DNA of 64,000 nucleotides, taken from Streptococcus sp. HMSC067H01. GTDB taxonomy: Bacteria > Bacillota > Bacilli > Lactobacillales > Streptococcaceae. The stretch covers positions 51,403 through 115,402 of the forward strand of contig NZ_KV817792.1 in NCBI RefSeq assembly GCF_001814775.1, written 5' to 3'. This document shows, piece by piece, positions 8,649 to 15,605 of the stretch; position 1 is the stretch's first letter; every line of letters begins with the position of its first letter. The notes beneath the pieces were generated by a model. It was not told the origin of the DNA, did not search any database, and worked only from the letters and a program-made list of their open reading frames with translations. The translations under genes were made by a program, and so were the position numbers.

Positions 8649-10070
8649 TTAGTTTAGAGCCATGCTGATGTAGTTCAAGATGAACAAAGCATCCAAAATC
8701 CAAATCATAGCGTGTACGTCTTTAACTTGACCTTTGACAATTTTCGTCAAAGTGTAAGTTAGGAAGCCAATCGCAATCCCCTGAGTGATTGAGTAGCTGA
8801 ATCCCATGAAGATAGATGTGAAGAAAGCAGGCACTGCTTCTGACATATCATCCCAAGGGATGTTTTTAAGATTAGAGAGCATCATGATTCCGACGATAAT
8901 CAAAATTGGTGCTGTCGCTGCCGAAGGTACAATAGCAAGAAGTGGGCTAAAGAAGCTAGATAGGGCAAAACAGATAGCAACTACTAATGCTGTCAAACCA
9001 GTACGTCCACCAGCACCGATACCTGCTGCTGATTCGATATAAGTTGTAACGTTTGAAGTACCAGCAATGGCACCAACTGAAGTCGCTACCAAGTCAGAGT
9101 AAAGAGCCTTATCCAATTTATCTGACTCATGGTTTTCACCGTTTGTTGCAACGATACCAACTTTTTCACCTGTACCGATAAGAGTACCAATTGTGTCAAA
9201 AATATCAGTCAATGAGAAGGCAAGAATAGCCATCAAGGTTTCTGGTAAACGAGAAGTATTTGAAATCAAAGATCCCAAACCTTCTGATCCAAGACCTGCA
9301 CCGAACAAAGTTCCCAAATCGTTAATCGCTGATGAAAGATTGTTGCTTGCAAAATCAATACTAGACAAATCAACAACACCAACTGCAATTGCAAGAACTG
9401 TAGTTGTTAAGATAGAAAGGATGATACCACCTTTGATCCCCTTAACAACGAAGAAGATAGTAATGGCAAGACCTGCAAGAGCTACCAAGACAGCTGGAGT
9501 GTTGAAGTCTACCAATCCTGGAACAGCTACTGAGTTTGCAGTAAGTGCTGCTTGAGCCTTATCTGCTCCTTCACCTGCTACTGTATAAGTCCCTGGGTCA
9601 ATTGAGAATTTCAAAAGACCAGCATTCTTAATCCCGACATAGGCAAGGAAAACGCCAATACCAGCTGAGATTGCTGAACGAAGAGTTGTAGGAATGGATT
9701 CGATAATCATTTTACGAACATTGGTTAATGTAATAATCAAGGAAATAATCCCACAGATGAAGACCATACCAAGGGCTTCTTGCCATTTATAGCCCATCCC
9801 AAATACAACCGTAAAGGTAAAGAAGGCATTTAGTCCCATACCTGGTGCCTGAGCATATGGCAAATTCGCATAGAAGGCCATCATTGAAGTTCCTACAACC
9901 GAACCAATGATTGTCGCTAAGAAAACACCTTGAACTGGCATTCCAGTTTGTGAAAGCATTTGAGGGTTTACAAAGAGAATATAACTCATTGCAAAGAATG
10001 TTGTTAAACCAGCAAGCACCTCTGTTCGGACATCTGTCCCGTGCTCTTTTAGTTTAAATAGTTTGTCCAT
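8649..10070 (-). CDS. NCS2 family purine permease (guanine/hypoxanthine type)
   Basis: A 473-residue polytopic transporter of the AzgA/PbuG branch of NCS2. Blocks include the start LKEHGTDVRTEVLAGLTTF, YANLPYAQAPGMGLNAFFTF in the N-terminal half and DIFDTIGTLIG before ATSVGAIAGTSNVTTYIESAAG. This branch imports guanine, hypoxanthine or adenine by proton symport; the exact base cannot be told here. An AAGGAGAT ribosome site and a TATAAT box near 10112 precede it. The leader is about 30 nt, too short for a purine riboswitch. Confidence 0.88.
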   Translation of the reverse strand: MDKLFKLKEHGTDVRTEVLAGLTTFFAMSYILFVNPQMLSQTGMPVQGVFLATIIGSVVGTSMMAFYANLPYAQAPGMGLNAFFTFTVVFGMGYKWQEALGMVFICGIISLIITLTNVRKMIIESIPTTLRSAISAGIGVFLAYVGIKNAGLLKFSIDPGTYTVAGEGADKAQAALTANSVAVPGLVDFNTPAVLVALAGLAITIFFVVKGIKGGIILSILTTTVLAIAVGVVDLSSIDFASNNLSSAINDLGTLFGAGLGSEGLGSLISNTSRLPETLMAILAFSLTDIFDTIGTLIGTGEKVGIVATNGENHESDKLDKALYSDLVATSVGAIAGTSNVTTYIESAAGIGAGGRTGLTALVVAICFALSSFFSPLLAIVPSAATAPILIIVGIMMLSNLKNIPWDDMSEAVPAFFTSIFMGFSYSITQGIAIGFLTYTLTKIVKGQVKDVHAMIWILDALFILNYISMALN

Positions 10071-10267
10071 TTTTAATCTCCTTTGTCATTTTACGAACAA
10101 TAGAACCATTATATCATCAATCATTCACCTTTTCAAGGTGTTTTTTTAAAAAATTAAAAAACACTAATAGATATTGTTCTCCCGCATTTCACTTAGAGTC
10201 AGCTTTTCTCTCCGCTTTTTGATATAATAGAAAACATCTTATCTGAAACTAGATTCGGGAGGATCTT

Positions 10268-11080
10268 ATGACTAAAAAAATGATTGCCGTCGACTTGGAC
10301 GGAACCTTACTTAATGGCGAAAGCAAACTATCGGATTTTACCAAGAATACTATCAAACAAATATCTAAAAAGGGCCACCATGTCGTAATTGCAACAGGTC
10401 GCCCTTATCGTATGGCTAAAGATTTTTATGACCAGCTTGAACTTGAAACGCCTATGATCAATTTCAATGGTTCACTCACTCACCTGCCTGGTAAGGTTTG
10501 GGACCATGAAAAATGCCTGACTGTTGATAAAAAATATCTCTTAGATATGGTTCAACGAAAAGAGGAAATTGAGGCAGACTTTATTGCAGGTGAATACCGT
10601 AAAAAGTTTTACATTACGGCTCCAGACAAGGAGATTGCCGACCCTAGGTTATTTGGTGTTGAAAACTTCAAACCTGAAAATCAATTTAATTCTGAGCTTG
10701 TCACCAAGGATCCTAACTGCATTTTATTGCAGACTCGTGCAAGTGACAAATATGCCCTCGCAGAAGAAATGAACAGTTTTTACAAGCATCAACTCAATAT
10801 TAATACTTGGGGTGGTCCTTTAAACATCCTCGAATGTACGCCTAAAGGTGTTCACAAGGCCTTTGCTCTTGAATACCTCCTCAATGTCATGAATGTGGAT
10901 AGAAAAAACTTGATTGCCTTTGGCGACGAACACAATGACCAAGAGATGCTTTCCTTTGCAGGCACAGGATATGCTATGAAAAATGCTAATCCTGCTCTAC
11001 TTCCTTTCGCTGACCAACAGTTATCCCTAACCAACGAGGAAGATGGGGTTGCTCACTTTTTACAGGAACTCTTCCTTTAA
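10268..11080 (+). CDS. Cof-type HAD-superfamily phosphatase
   Basis: A 270-residue protein with the HAD nucleophile motif DLDGTLLN (Asp9 nucleophile, Asp11 acid/base), the ATGRPY motif II region and the C-terminal motif FGDEHNDQEML. A large C2-type cap lies between, as in Cof/YidA enzymes, which dephosphorylate sugar phosphates, FMN or pyridoxal phosphate. The substrate here is unknown. A TTGATATAAT promoter (-10 at 10223-10228) and a GGGAGG ribosome site support the start. Monocistronic, divergent from the permease. Confidence 0.88.
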   Translation: MTKKMIAVDLDGTLLNGESKLSDFTKNTIKQISKKGHHVVIATGRPYRMAKDFYDQLELETPMINFNGSLTHLPGKVWDHEKCLTVDKKYLLDMVQRKEEIEADFIAGEYRKKFYITAPDKEIADPRLFGVENFKPENQFNSELVTKDPNCILLQTRASDKYALAEEMNSFYKHQLNINTWGGPLNILECTPKGVHKAFALEYLLNVMNVDRKNLIAFGDEHNDQEMLSFAGTGYAMKNANPALLPFADQQLSLTNEEDGVAHFLQELFL

Positions 11081-11163
11081 CATCATCCATTCTGTACTTT
11101 TGGGTTGAACTCAACTACCTTAAAAGTATGGAATTTTTTAATCACCAGAAATTGATGGAAGAA

Positions 11164-11200
11164 AAAAGGACTTGAATCTGGTTTATTTAGATTCAAATCC
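11164..11200 (-). terminator. Terminator of the lipoprotein gene at 11214
   Basis: Minus-strand stem of about 12 bp (one mismatch) around GGATTTGAATCT / AGATTCAAGTCC, followed by six T. Confidence 0.8.
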
Positions 11201-11213
11201 CTACAAATAATGT

Positions 11214-11639
11214 TTATTTCTTTAACACGATACGGTCTGAAATCTCACGATCCATATCATCAATGATAATCTGGTTTTCTTCTGCTACATAAACCTTGAT
11301 ATCATCTCCAACAAAGGCTCGCTGGTTTTCTGGTTCGAAGGTTACCTTTTTAATTTTCTGATCACCATCAGGCTCTACTTCCGTCCATGTTCCAGTGTTT
11401 CCAGTAACGACCAAGGTAATGGTGTCGCCATCATCTTGTCCCGTATAGGTTCCATCAATATTAGTTACTGAACTAGCTGTTGAACTAGAAGCAGATGTTT
11501 CCGATTTCTGACTAATGCTCGCTTCTGCACTACTACTTGCTTGAGAGGAAGGAGTTGACTGCGCTTTTGGGGAGCAAGCAACTAAGAGACTAAGACTTGC
11601 CAAAGCAGCAAGAGAAAGTGTGAATTTTTTTAGTGACAT
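11214..11639 (-). CDS. Small lipoprotein with Ser-rich linker
   Basis: A 141-residue secreted lipoprotein. The signal peptide ends in lipobox LLVAC, with the lipidated Cys at residue 22. Residues ~27-60 are a low-complexity Ser/Ala/Thr linker. The remainder is a small beta-rich domain (IDGTYTGQDDGDTITLVV ...) resembling the calycin-like folds of streptococcal lipoproteins of unknown function. AAAGGAGA precedes the ATG. It follows folC in the same direction by 86 bp. No specific function can be assigned. Confidence 0.82.
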   Translation of the reverse strand: MSLKKFTLSLAALASLSLLVACSPKAQSTPSSQASSSAEASISQKSETSASSSTASSVTNIDGTYTGQDDGDTITLVVTGNTGTWTEVEPDGDQKIKKVTFEPENQRAFVGDDIKVYVAEENQIIIDDMDREISDRIVLKK

Positions 11640-11725
11640 AGGGTCTCCTTTCTTTTAACAACTATGAAGCAACATAATACTGCTGAGCCATTCCACCTCT
11701 ACTATATCAAATAAAGAGAGCGGGG

Positions 11726-12964
11726 TCAAACATTCACAAGATAGGCACGAACTTCAGATATAAAATAGAGGGAACCTGTCACAAAAAGCAAGTCTTTCTC
11801 TCCTGCAGAAGCTTCAAAAGTATCTATAAATTCTTGATAGGAACTAACTATTCTATAACCACTCAAGTCTTGCTCCTCTAAGGAGCCTTGGTAATCAAAA
11901 CTCGTAACATAGAGATCTGCGTCAGGTAAATGCTCTGTTAAATAAGTAAGCATACCACTGTAATCTTTACGCTTTAAAGCTCCAAAAAGGATTTGAGGTT
12001 GATAACCTTGCTGGTTTTTCCCCTGAATAAACTCGACCAAGCGCTCTAGAGCTGGTAAATTGTGGGCCCCGTCCAGATAGATGTGTTCAGTGATAGCCTC
12101 TAGACGCCCAGCCCAGCTGGTTGTTTTCAGAGCACACCGGATAGCTTCCTCATTGAGCTTTTCACCTCTTTGTGTCATAAACAACAGAAATGCCTGCAAA
12201 GCAAGGGCGGCATTTTCCTCTTGATAAGCTCCTTCCAAACCCAGTTTTAATTGGGTCAAATCCTCTAGAGAAGAAGAAAAATTTCCTGATTTGAAAGAAA
12301 AATCTCGGTCAGCTTGATAGAGAGTCACACCTAAATCTTCCGAAACCTTTTGACAAACAATCTGTGCTTCCGGTGCTAGGTTGGCAATAACGGCTGACTT
12401 GCCTGACTTAAAAATCCCTGCCTTCTGCTCTGCAATTGCTTCCAGACTATCGCCCAAGGTCTCTTGGTGATCTAGGCCAATCGATGTAATAACTGCAATC
12501 TCTCCAGTTACCACATTAGTGGTATCAAGAAGTCCACCAATCCCAACTTCTAATAGAACTAGATCCACCTCTTGTTCTTTAAAATAGAGTAGAGCAATTA
12601 AGGTCAGCAACTCAAAAAAGGATAGCTGATCGTGAGTTTCTAGAAGTTCTTGCTCCATCGTCTTGACTTGATCTGCTAAACGAATAAAATCTGCGTCCGA
12701 TACGGGGGCGCCATTAATGCAGATGCGATCATGGATGCTGACAATGTGGGGCGAAGTAAAGGTGCCAACCGTTTTCCCATGGGCAACAAAAAGCTCCCTC
12801 ATAAAAGCAATGGTTGACCCCTTGCCATTTGTCCCTGTCACATGGATAATTGGATAGGTTTGCTCAGGGTTTCCCAGTAAATCTACTGCCCTTTGCATTC
12901 GTCCTAAACCTGATCTGAAATTCAATCCAATCCGACTATGGAGCCATTTTTCTACTTCAATCAT
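11726..12964 (-). CDS. folC: Bifunctional folylpolyglutamate / dihydrofolate synthase
   Basis: A 412-residue Mur-ligase-family enzyme that adds glutamate to folates and may also make dihydrofolate from dihydropteroate. The P-loop TGTNGKGST is at residues 43-51. Other family blocks are FTSPHIVSIHDRI, VGIGGLLDTTN, GLDHQETLG and LDGAHN. AAGGAG is 6-7 nt before the ATG. Unusually, a 12-bp-stem hairpin with a U-tract ends only a few bases before that ribosome site. Confidence 0.95.
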   Translation of the reverse strand: MIEVEKWLHSRIGLNFRSGLGRMQRAVDLLGNPEQTYPIIHVTGTNGKGSTIAFMRELFVAHGKTVGTFTSPHIVSIHDRICINGAPVSDADFIRLADQVKTMEQELLETHDQLSFFELLTLIALLYFKEQEVDLVLLEVGIGGLLDTTNVVTGEIAVITSIGLDHQETLGDSLEAIAEQKAGIFKSGKSAVIANLAPEAQIVCQKVSEDLGVTLYQADRDFSFKSGNFSSSLEDLTQLKLGLEGAYQEENAALALQAFLLFMTQRGEKLNEEAIRCALKTTSWAGRLEAITEHIYLDGAHNLPALERLVEFIQGKNQQGYQPQILFGALKRKDYSGMLTYLTEHLPDADLYVTSFDYQGSLEEQDLSGYRIVSSYQEFIDTFEASAGEKDLLFVTGSLYFISEVRAYLVNV

Positions 12965-12977
12965 GCTTATCTCCTTA

Positions 12978-13007
12978 ACAAAAAAGCGAAGATTCTCTTC
13001 GCTTTTT
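12978..13007 (-). terminator. Strong hairpin terminator abutting the folC ribosome site
   Basis: A 12-bp perfect stem (arms 12981-12992 and 12996-13007, AAAAAGCGAAGA and its complement) with a 3-nt loop and a 6-U tract. The folC Shine-Dalgarno (12971-12976) begins two bases after the U-tract. It ends the transcript arriving from the DUF1292 side. Confidence 0.8.
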
Positions 13008-13027
13008 ACTCATTTTGCTAGATACTA

Positions 13028-13328
13028 GCTAAATTTTATTTTTAGCGTCAGGGTAAAAATGTTCACTGAACATTCCAACTCTTCCTAACTTCTGAGTTGG
13101 GCTGATACAGTTTCCCTGACTTACCAGCTCTCTCTTAATTCAAGGAGCTGGGCTAAAAACGTCCACTGGACTTACCAGTTCTCTCTTATTTCAAGGAACT
13201 GGGCTGATACAGTCTACCAGACTACCTGCGTTTCTAATTTCTAGCGCAGGGCTAAAAACGTCCACTGGACGTTCCTACTTTTTCTTATTTCTAGAAGCAG
13301 GGCTGATACAGTCTCCCAGACTGTATCA
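13028..13328. repeat. Tandem array of ~50-bp hairpin units, alternating in two types
   Basis: Six units start near 13028, 13077, 13126, 13177, 13227 and 13276. Each has a variable stem (AACTC/GAGTT, AGCTC/GAGCT, AGTTC/GAACT, TGCG/CGCA, with a T/C-rich loop), then GGGCT or a variant, then a second hairpin. The second hairpin alternates between type 1 (e.g. AACGTCCACTGGACGTT) and type 2 (e.g. ATACAGTCTCCCAGACTGTAT), so the full period is ~100 bp. The array starts at the DUF1292 stop codon and fills the 317-bp gap to the folC terminator. It is not BOX, and I do not recognise it. Confidence 0.8.
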
Positions 13329-13631
13329 CTCCTCCATAAAGCTGTTGAAGACTTCTTCAATCATGTTCCATTCATCTTCTGAATCTTCAGGGATTGGTTG
13401 CAATTCGCCTTCTGTTCCATCTTCATTTTCGATGAATGAGTATGCTTGGATTTCAACTTCGCCGTTTTCATCTTCTTCTGCGTTAACTGGTACAAGAAGA
13501 ACATAGTTTTTACCAAATTCTTCTTTTCCGTCAATGGTCAAAAGGATTTCAAACAAAGTTTCGTTTCCTTGCTCATCTACAAGTGTAATAAGTTCACGTT
13601 CTTCGTGATCGTGGTTGTGATCGTGTGACAT
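13326..13631 (-). CDS. DUF1292 family protein
   Basis: A 101-residue acidic cytosolic protein of the DUF1292/UPF0473 (YrzB-like) family. A His/Asp-rich start ([20 protein letters not shown]), which may bind metal, leads into the domain block [12 protein letters not shown] ... YVLLVPV and an acidic C-terminus. Function unknown. It is the third gene of the widely conserved ireB-ruvX-DUF1292 operon, 15 bp after ruvX. Its stop codon lies in the last unit of the hairpin array. Confidence 0.9.
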   Translation of the reverse strand: MSHDHNHDHEERELITLVDEQGNETLFEILLTIDGKEEFGKNYVLLVPVNAEEDENGEVEIQAYSFIENEDGTEGELQPIPEDSEDEWNMIEEVFNSFMEE

Positions 13632-13646
13632 AGTTTCTCCTCTGTC

Positions 13647-14066
13647 TTAAAATTTTCTATCTAAATAATTTTGCAAAATCAATTGAGCAGCTAATTTATC
13701 AATAACTTTTTTACGCTTATTGCGACTAATATCCGCTTGCTCAATCAACATACGCTCAGCGGCAACCGTAGTCAAGCGTTCATCTTGATAATCTACCGGT
13801 AAGCCAAAGAGCTCTACCAACTTCTCGCCATATGCCTGGCTAGCTTCCACCCGAGGTCCACTGGTGTTGTTCATGTTTTTAGGCAAACCAACAACAAAAC
13901 GATCTACCTTATAGGTAGTAACCAGTTCCTTGAGGCGTTCAAAACCGAACTCTCCCTGTTCTTCATTGATTTGGATGATTTCAAGCCCTTGTGCCGTAAA
14001 ACCTAACGGGTCGCTAATCGCTACTCCTACCGTTTTGGAGCCAACGTCCAATCCCATAATTCTCAT
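13647..14066 (-). CDS. ruvX: Putative Holliday junction resolvase / pre-16S rRNA nuclease RuvX (YqgF)
   Basis: A 139-residue RNase H-fold protein of the YqgF family. The first catalytic Asp is in [10 protein letters not shown] (residue 7). DERLTT and the C-terminal [15 protein letters not shown] supply the other acidic residues. Proposed roles are Holliday junction cleavage and 16S rRNA 5' maturation. It sits 3 bp after ireB, so translation is likely coupled. Confidence 0.94.
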   Translation of the reverse strand: MRIMGLDVGSKTVGVAISDPLGFTAQGLEIIQINEEQGEFGFERLKELVTTYKVDRFVVGLPKNMNNTSGPRVEASQAYGEKLVELFGLPVDYQDERLTTVAAERMLIEQADISRNKRKKVIDKLAAQLILQNYLDRKF

Positions 14067-14069
14067 AGA

Positions 14070-14336
14070 TTATAGATCGACTCCTTGTCCTTTAAGGTAG
14101 TAGCGAACCAGTTCTTCAACGATTTCATCTCGCTCATACTTACGGATTTGATTTCGTGCATTGTTATAACGAGGAACGTAAGCTGGGTCTCCACTGAGAA
14201 CATAGCCCACGATCTGGTTAATAGGGTTATAGCCCTTTTCATTCAAAGAAGCATAGACATCTGTCAATGTTTCACTGATTTCTTTTTTATTGGAATCGTC
14301 CAATTTAAAACGTACGGTTTCTTCAGTAAATCCCAT
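14070..14336 (-). CDS. ireB: IreB family regulatory phosphoprotein
   Basis: An 88-residue protein (DUF965/UPF0297) starting [14 protein letters not shown]. The frame extends 14 codons upstream, but the ATG at 14336 has a GGAAAGAGG ribosome site and a TATAAT promoter box at about 14368-14373. In Enterococcus faecalis IreB is phosphorylated by the PASTA kinase IreK and limits cephalosporin resistance; its role in streptococci is less clear. First gene of the ireB-ruvX-DUF1292 operon. Confidence 0.92.
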   Translation of the reverse strand: MGFTEETVRFKLDDSNKKEISETLTDVYASLNEKGYNPINQIVGYVLSGDPAYVPRYNNARNQIRKYERDEIVEELVRYYLKGQGVDL

Positions 14337-14432
14337 TCTAACACCCTCTTTCCTTAGAATAGTACTATTATAGCACATTCGCGGTCGTTCTACAAATCAC
14401 ACAGTCTGATTCTGCTGATTTTCTCTGACTTT

Positions 14433-15005
14433 TTACTGGACTGTTGCCCCATTTGCAACACGATTTGCGATATAGTCCTCTGGTTCGTTTTTCAATAGAT
14501 TTTCCAGTCCAACATTCTTCAAGTATTCGTTTTCACTGGCTTTTTTAATATCCATCGTTTGGAAATCATAGCTAGTTTTGGTTTCCATTTCTTTCTCATT
14601 TAAAAGAGTCGTTTCAATGGTAAAGCCTGAAATTTTTCGAGCTGCTTGAACAGACTCATCCTTGTCCTCAGCTTCTTTAAGAGCTTTTTTAGCTTCATCT
14701 AATCCTCGTTCAGAAATATAAGTTTTTAAATCTTCTGATACGGGACGTTTTTGCTGAATGGTCAAGCTTAAAAATTGATTGCCTTTGTAAGTAATGATTT
14801 GAGTTTGCTGTGCTCCACTCTCATCAGCTGGCAACACCAAAGTCTTGGTAACAACTGTATTCTTGGTTGCATTTTCTAATACGGGCAAGGTAGACTGTAG
14901 AGCTTCCTGAGAACTCTCAGTAGTTGAAGCTGCTGTTTCTTTTTTCTGACCACATCCAACGAGCAAAAATAGTGCTGCGAATGTTCCAATGACTAACTTT
15001 TTCAT
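14433..15005 (-). CDS. DUF1307 (YehR-like) lipoprotein
   Basis: A 190-residue lipoprotein with signal peptide and lipobox FLLVGC (Cys18), a short Ser/Thr linker, then a YehR/DUF1307-type domain (NTVVTKTLVLPADESGAQQTQ ... QQKRPVSEDLKTYI). Family function is unknown. The ATG follows GTGAGGA. It lies between spx and ireB in the same direction, with a hairpin upstream. Confidence 0.8.
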   Translation of the reverse strand: MKKLVIGTFAALFLLVGCGQKKETAASTTESSQEALQSTLPVLENATKNTVVTKTLVLPADESGAQQTQIITYKGNQFLSLTIQQKRPVSEDLKTYISERGLDEAKKALKEAEDKDESVQAARKISGFTIETTLLNEKEMETKTSYDFQTMDIKKASENEYLKNVGLENLLKNEPEDYIANRVANGATVQ

Positions 15006-15040
15006 AAATCCTCACATGTTATCCAATTTAAATATTAGAG

Positions 15041-15066
15041 AAGGCTAGGAGTCACTCCCAGCCTTG
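15041..15066 (-). terminator. Hairpin after spx
   Basis: An 11-bp stem with one G-U pair (AAGGCTGGGAG / CTCCTAGCCTT on the minus strand) 6 bp past the spx stop. The following U-tract is weak. Confidence 0.6.
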
Positions 15067-15071
15067 ATGTT

Positions 15072-15470
15072 TTATAGAGCCGCACGTAAACGCGCTTCTG
15101 CATTTTCCACATTACGGACAGAGCGTGGCAAAAAGGCACGGATATCGTCTTCTTTATAGCCGACTTGTAGGCGTTTCTCATCTACAAGAATCGGACTTTT
15201 CAAGATACGTGGTGTTTCCATAATCAGGTTGAGCACTTCATTGACACTCAAATCTTCGATATCAACACCAAGGGCCTTTGCATAACGATTCTTCGATGAT
15301 ACGATACTTGCAATTCCATTATCTGTTTTTGTCAAAATATCAAGTAATTCTTCTCTCGTGATTCCTTCCTTACCGAGGTTTTGTTCTTTATAACTTAACT
15401 GGTGGGCATTGAGCCAGGTCTTAGCTTTTTTACAGCTAGTACAACTTGAGACTGTATAAATTTTAATCAT
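15072..15470 (-). CDS. spx: Spx/ArsC-family transcriptional regulator
   Basis: A 132-residue Spx-type protein with thioredoxin-like fold. It carries the redox switch CTSC at residues 10-13 and the family block PILVDEKRLQVGYKEDDIRAFLPR near the C-terminus. Spx proteins bind the RNA polymerase alpha C-terminal domain and redirect transcription during thiol and oxidative stress. Streptococci usually carry two paralogues (SpxA1, SpxA2), and I cannot say which this is. An extended -10 (TGGTATAAT, near 15520) and AAAGGGG precede it. In pneumococcus the neighbour would be the proline dipeptidase; here mgtA lies between. Confidence 0.9.
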   Translation of the reverse strand: MIKIYTVSSCTSCKKAKTWLNAHQLSYKEQNLGKEGITREELLDILTKTDNGIASIVSSKNRYAKALGVDIEDLSVNEVLNLIMETPRILKSPILVDEKRLQVGYKEDDIRAFLPRSVRNVENAEARLRAAL

Positions 15471-15605
15471 GTACCTACCCCTTTCGCTACATGTTACTAT
15501 CAGTTTAATCTATTATACCATAAAAAACATCGGACTTGCGACCTATTTTTAAAAAATTTTAACTTTTTTGGCAATTTTTGAACTTTTTTCTTGACAAAAT
15601 ACGAA

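Noticed and set aside
10120-10150. Purine riboswitch upstream of the NCS2 permease
   Set aside because: The hairpin there is upstream of the promoter -10 box, and the transcribed leader is only about 30 nt.
13028-13328. Possible CRISPR array
   Set aside because: The units have no constant repeat with unique spacers. The variable parts are paired stem arms within each unit, and no cas gene is near.
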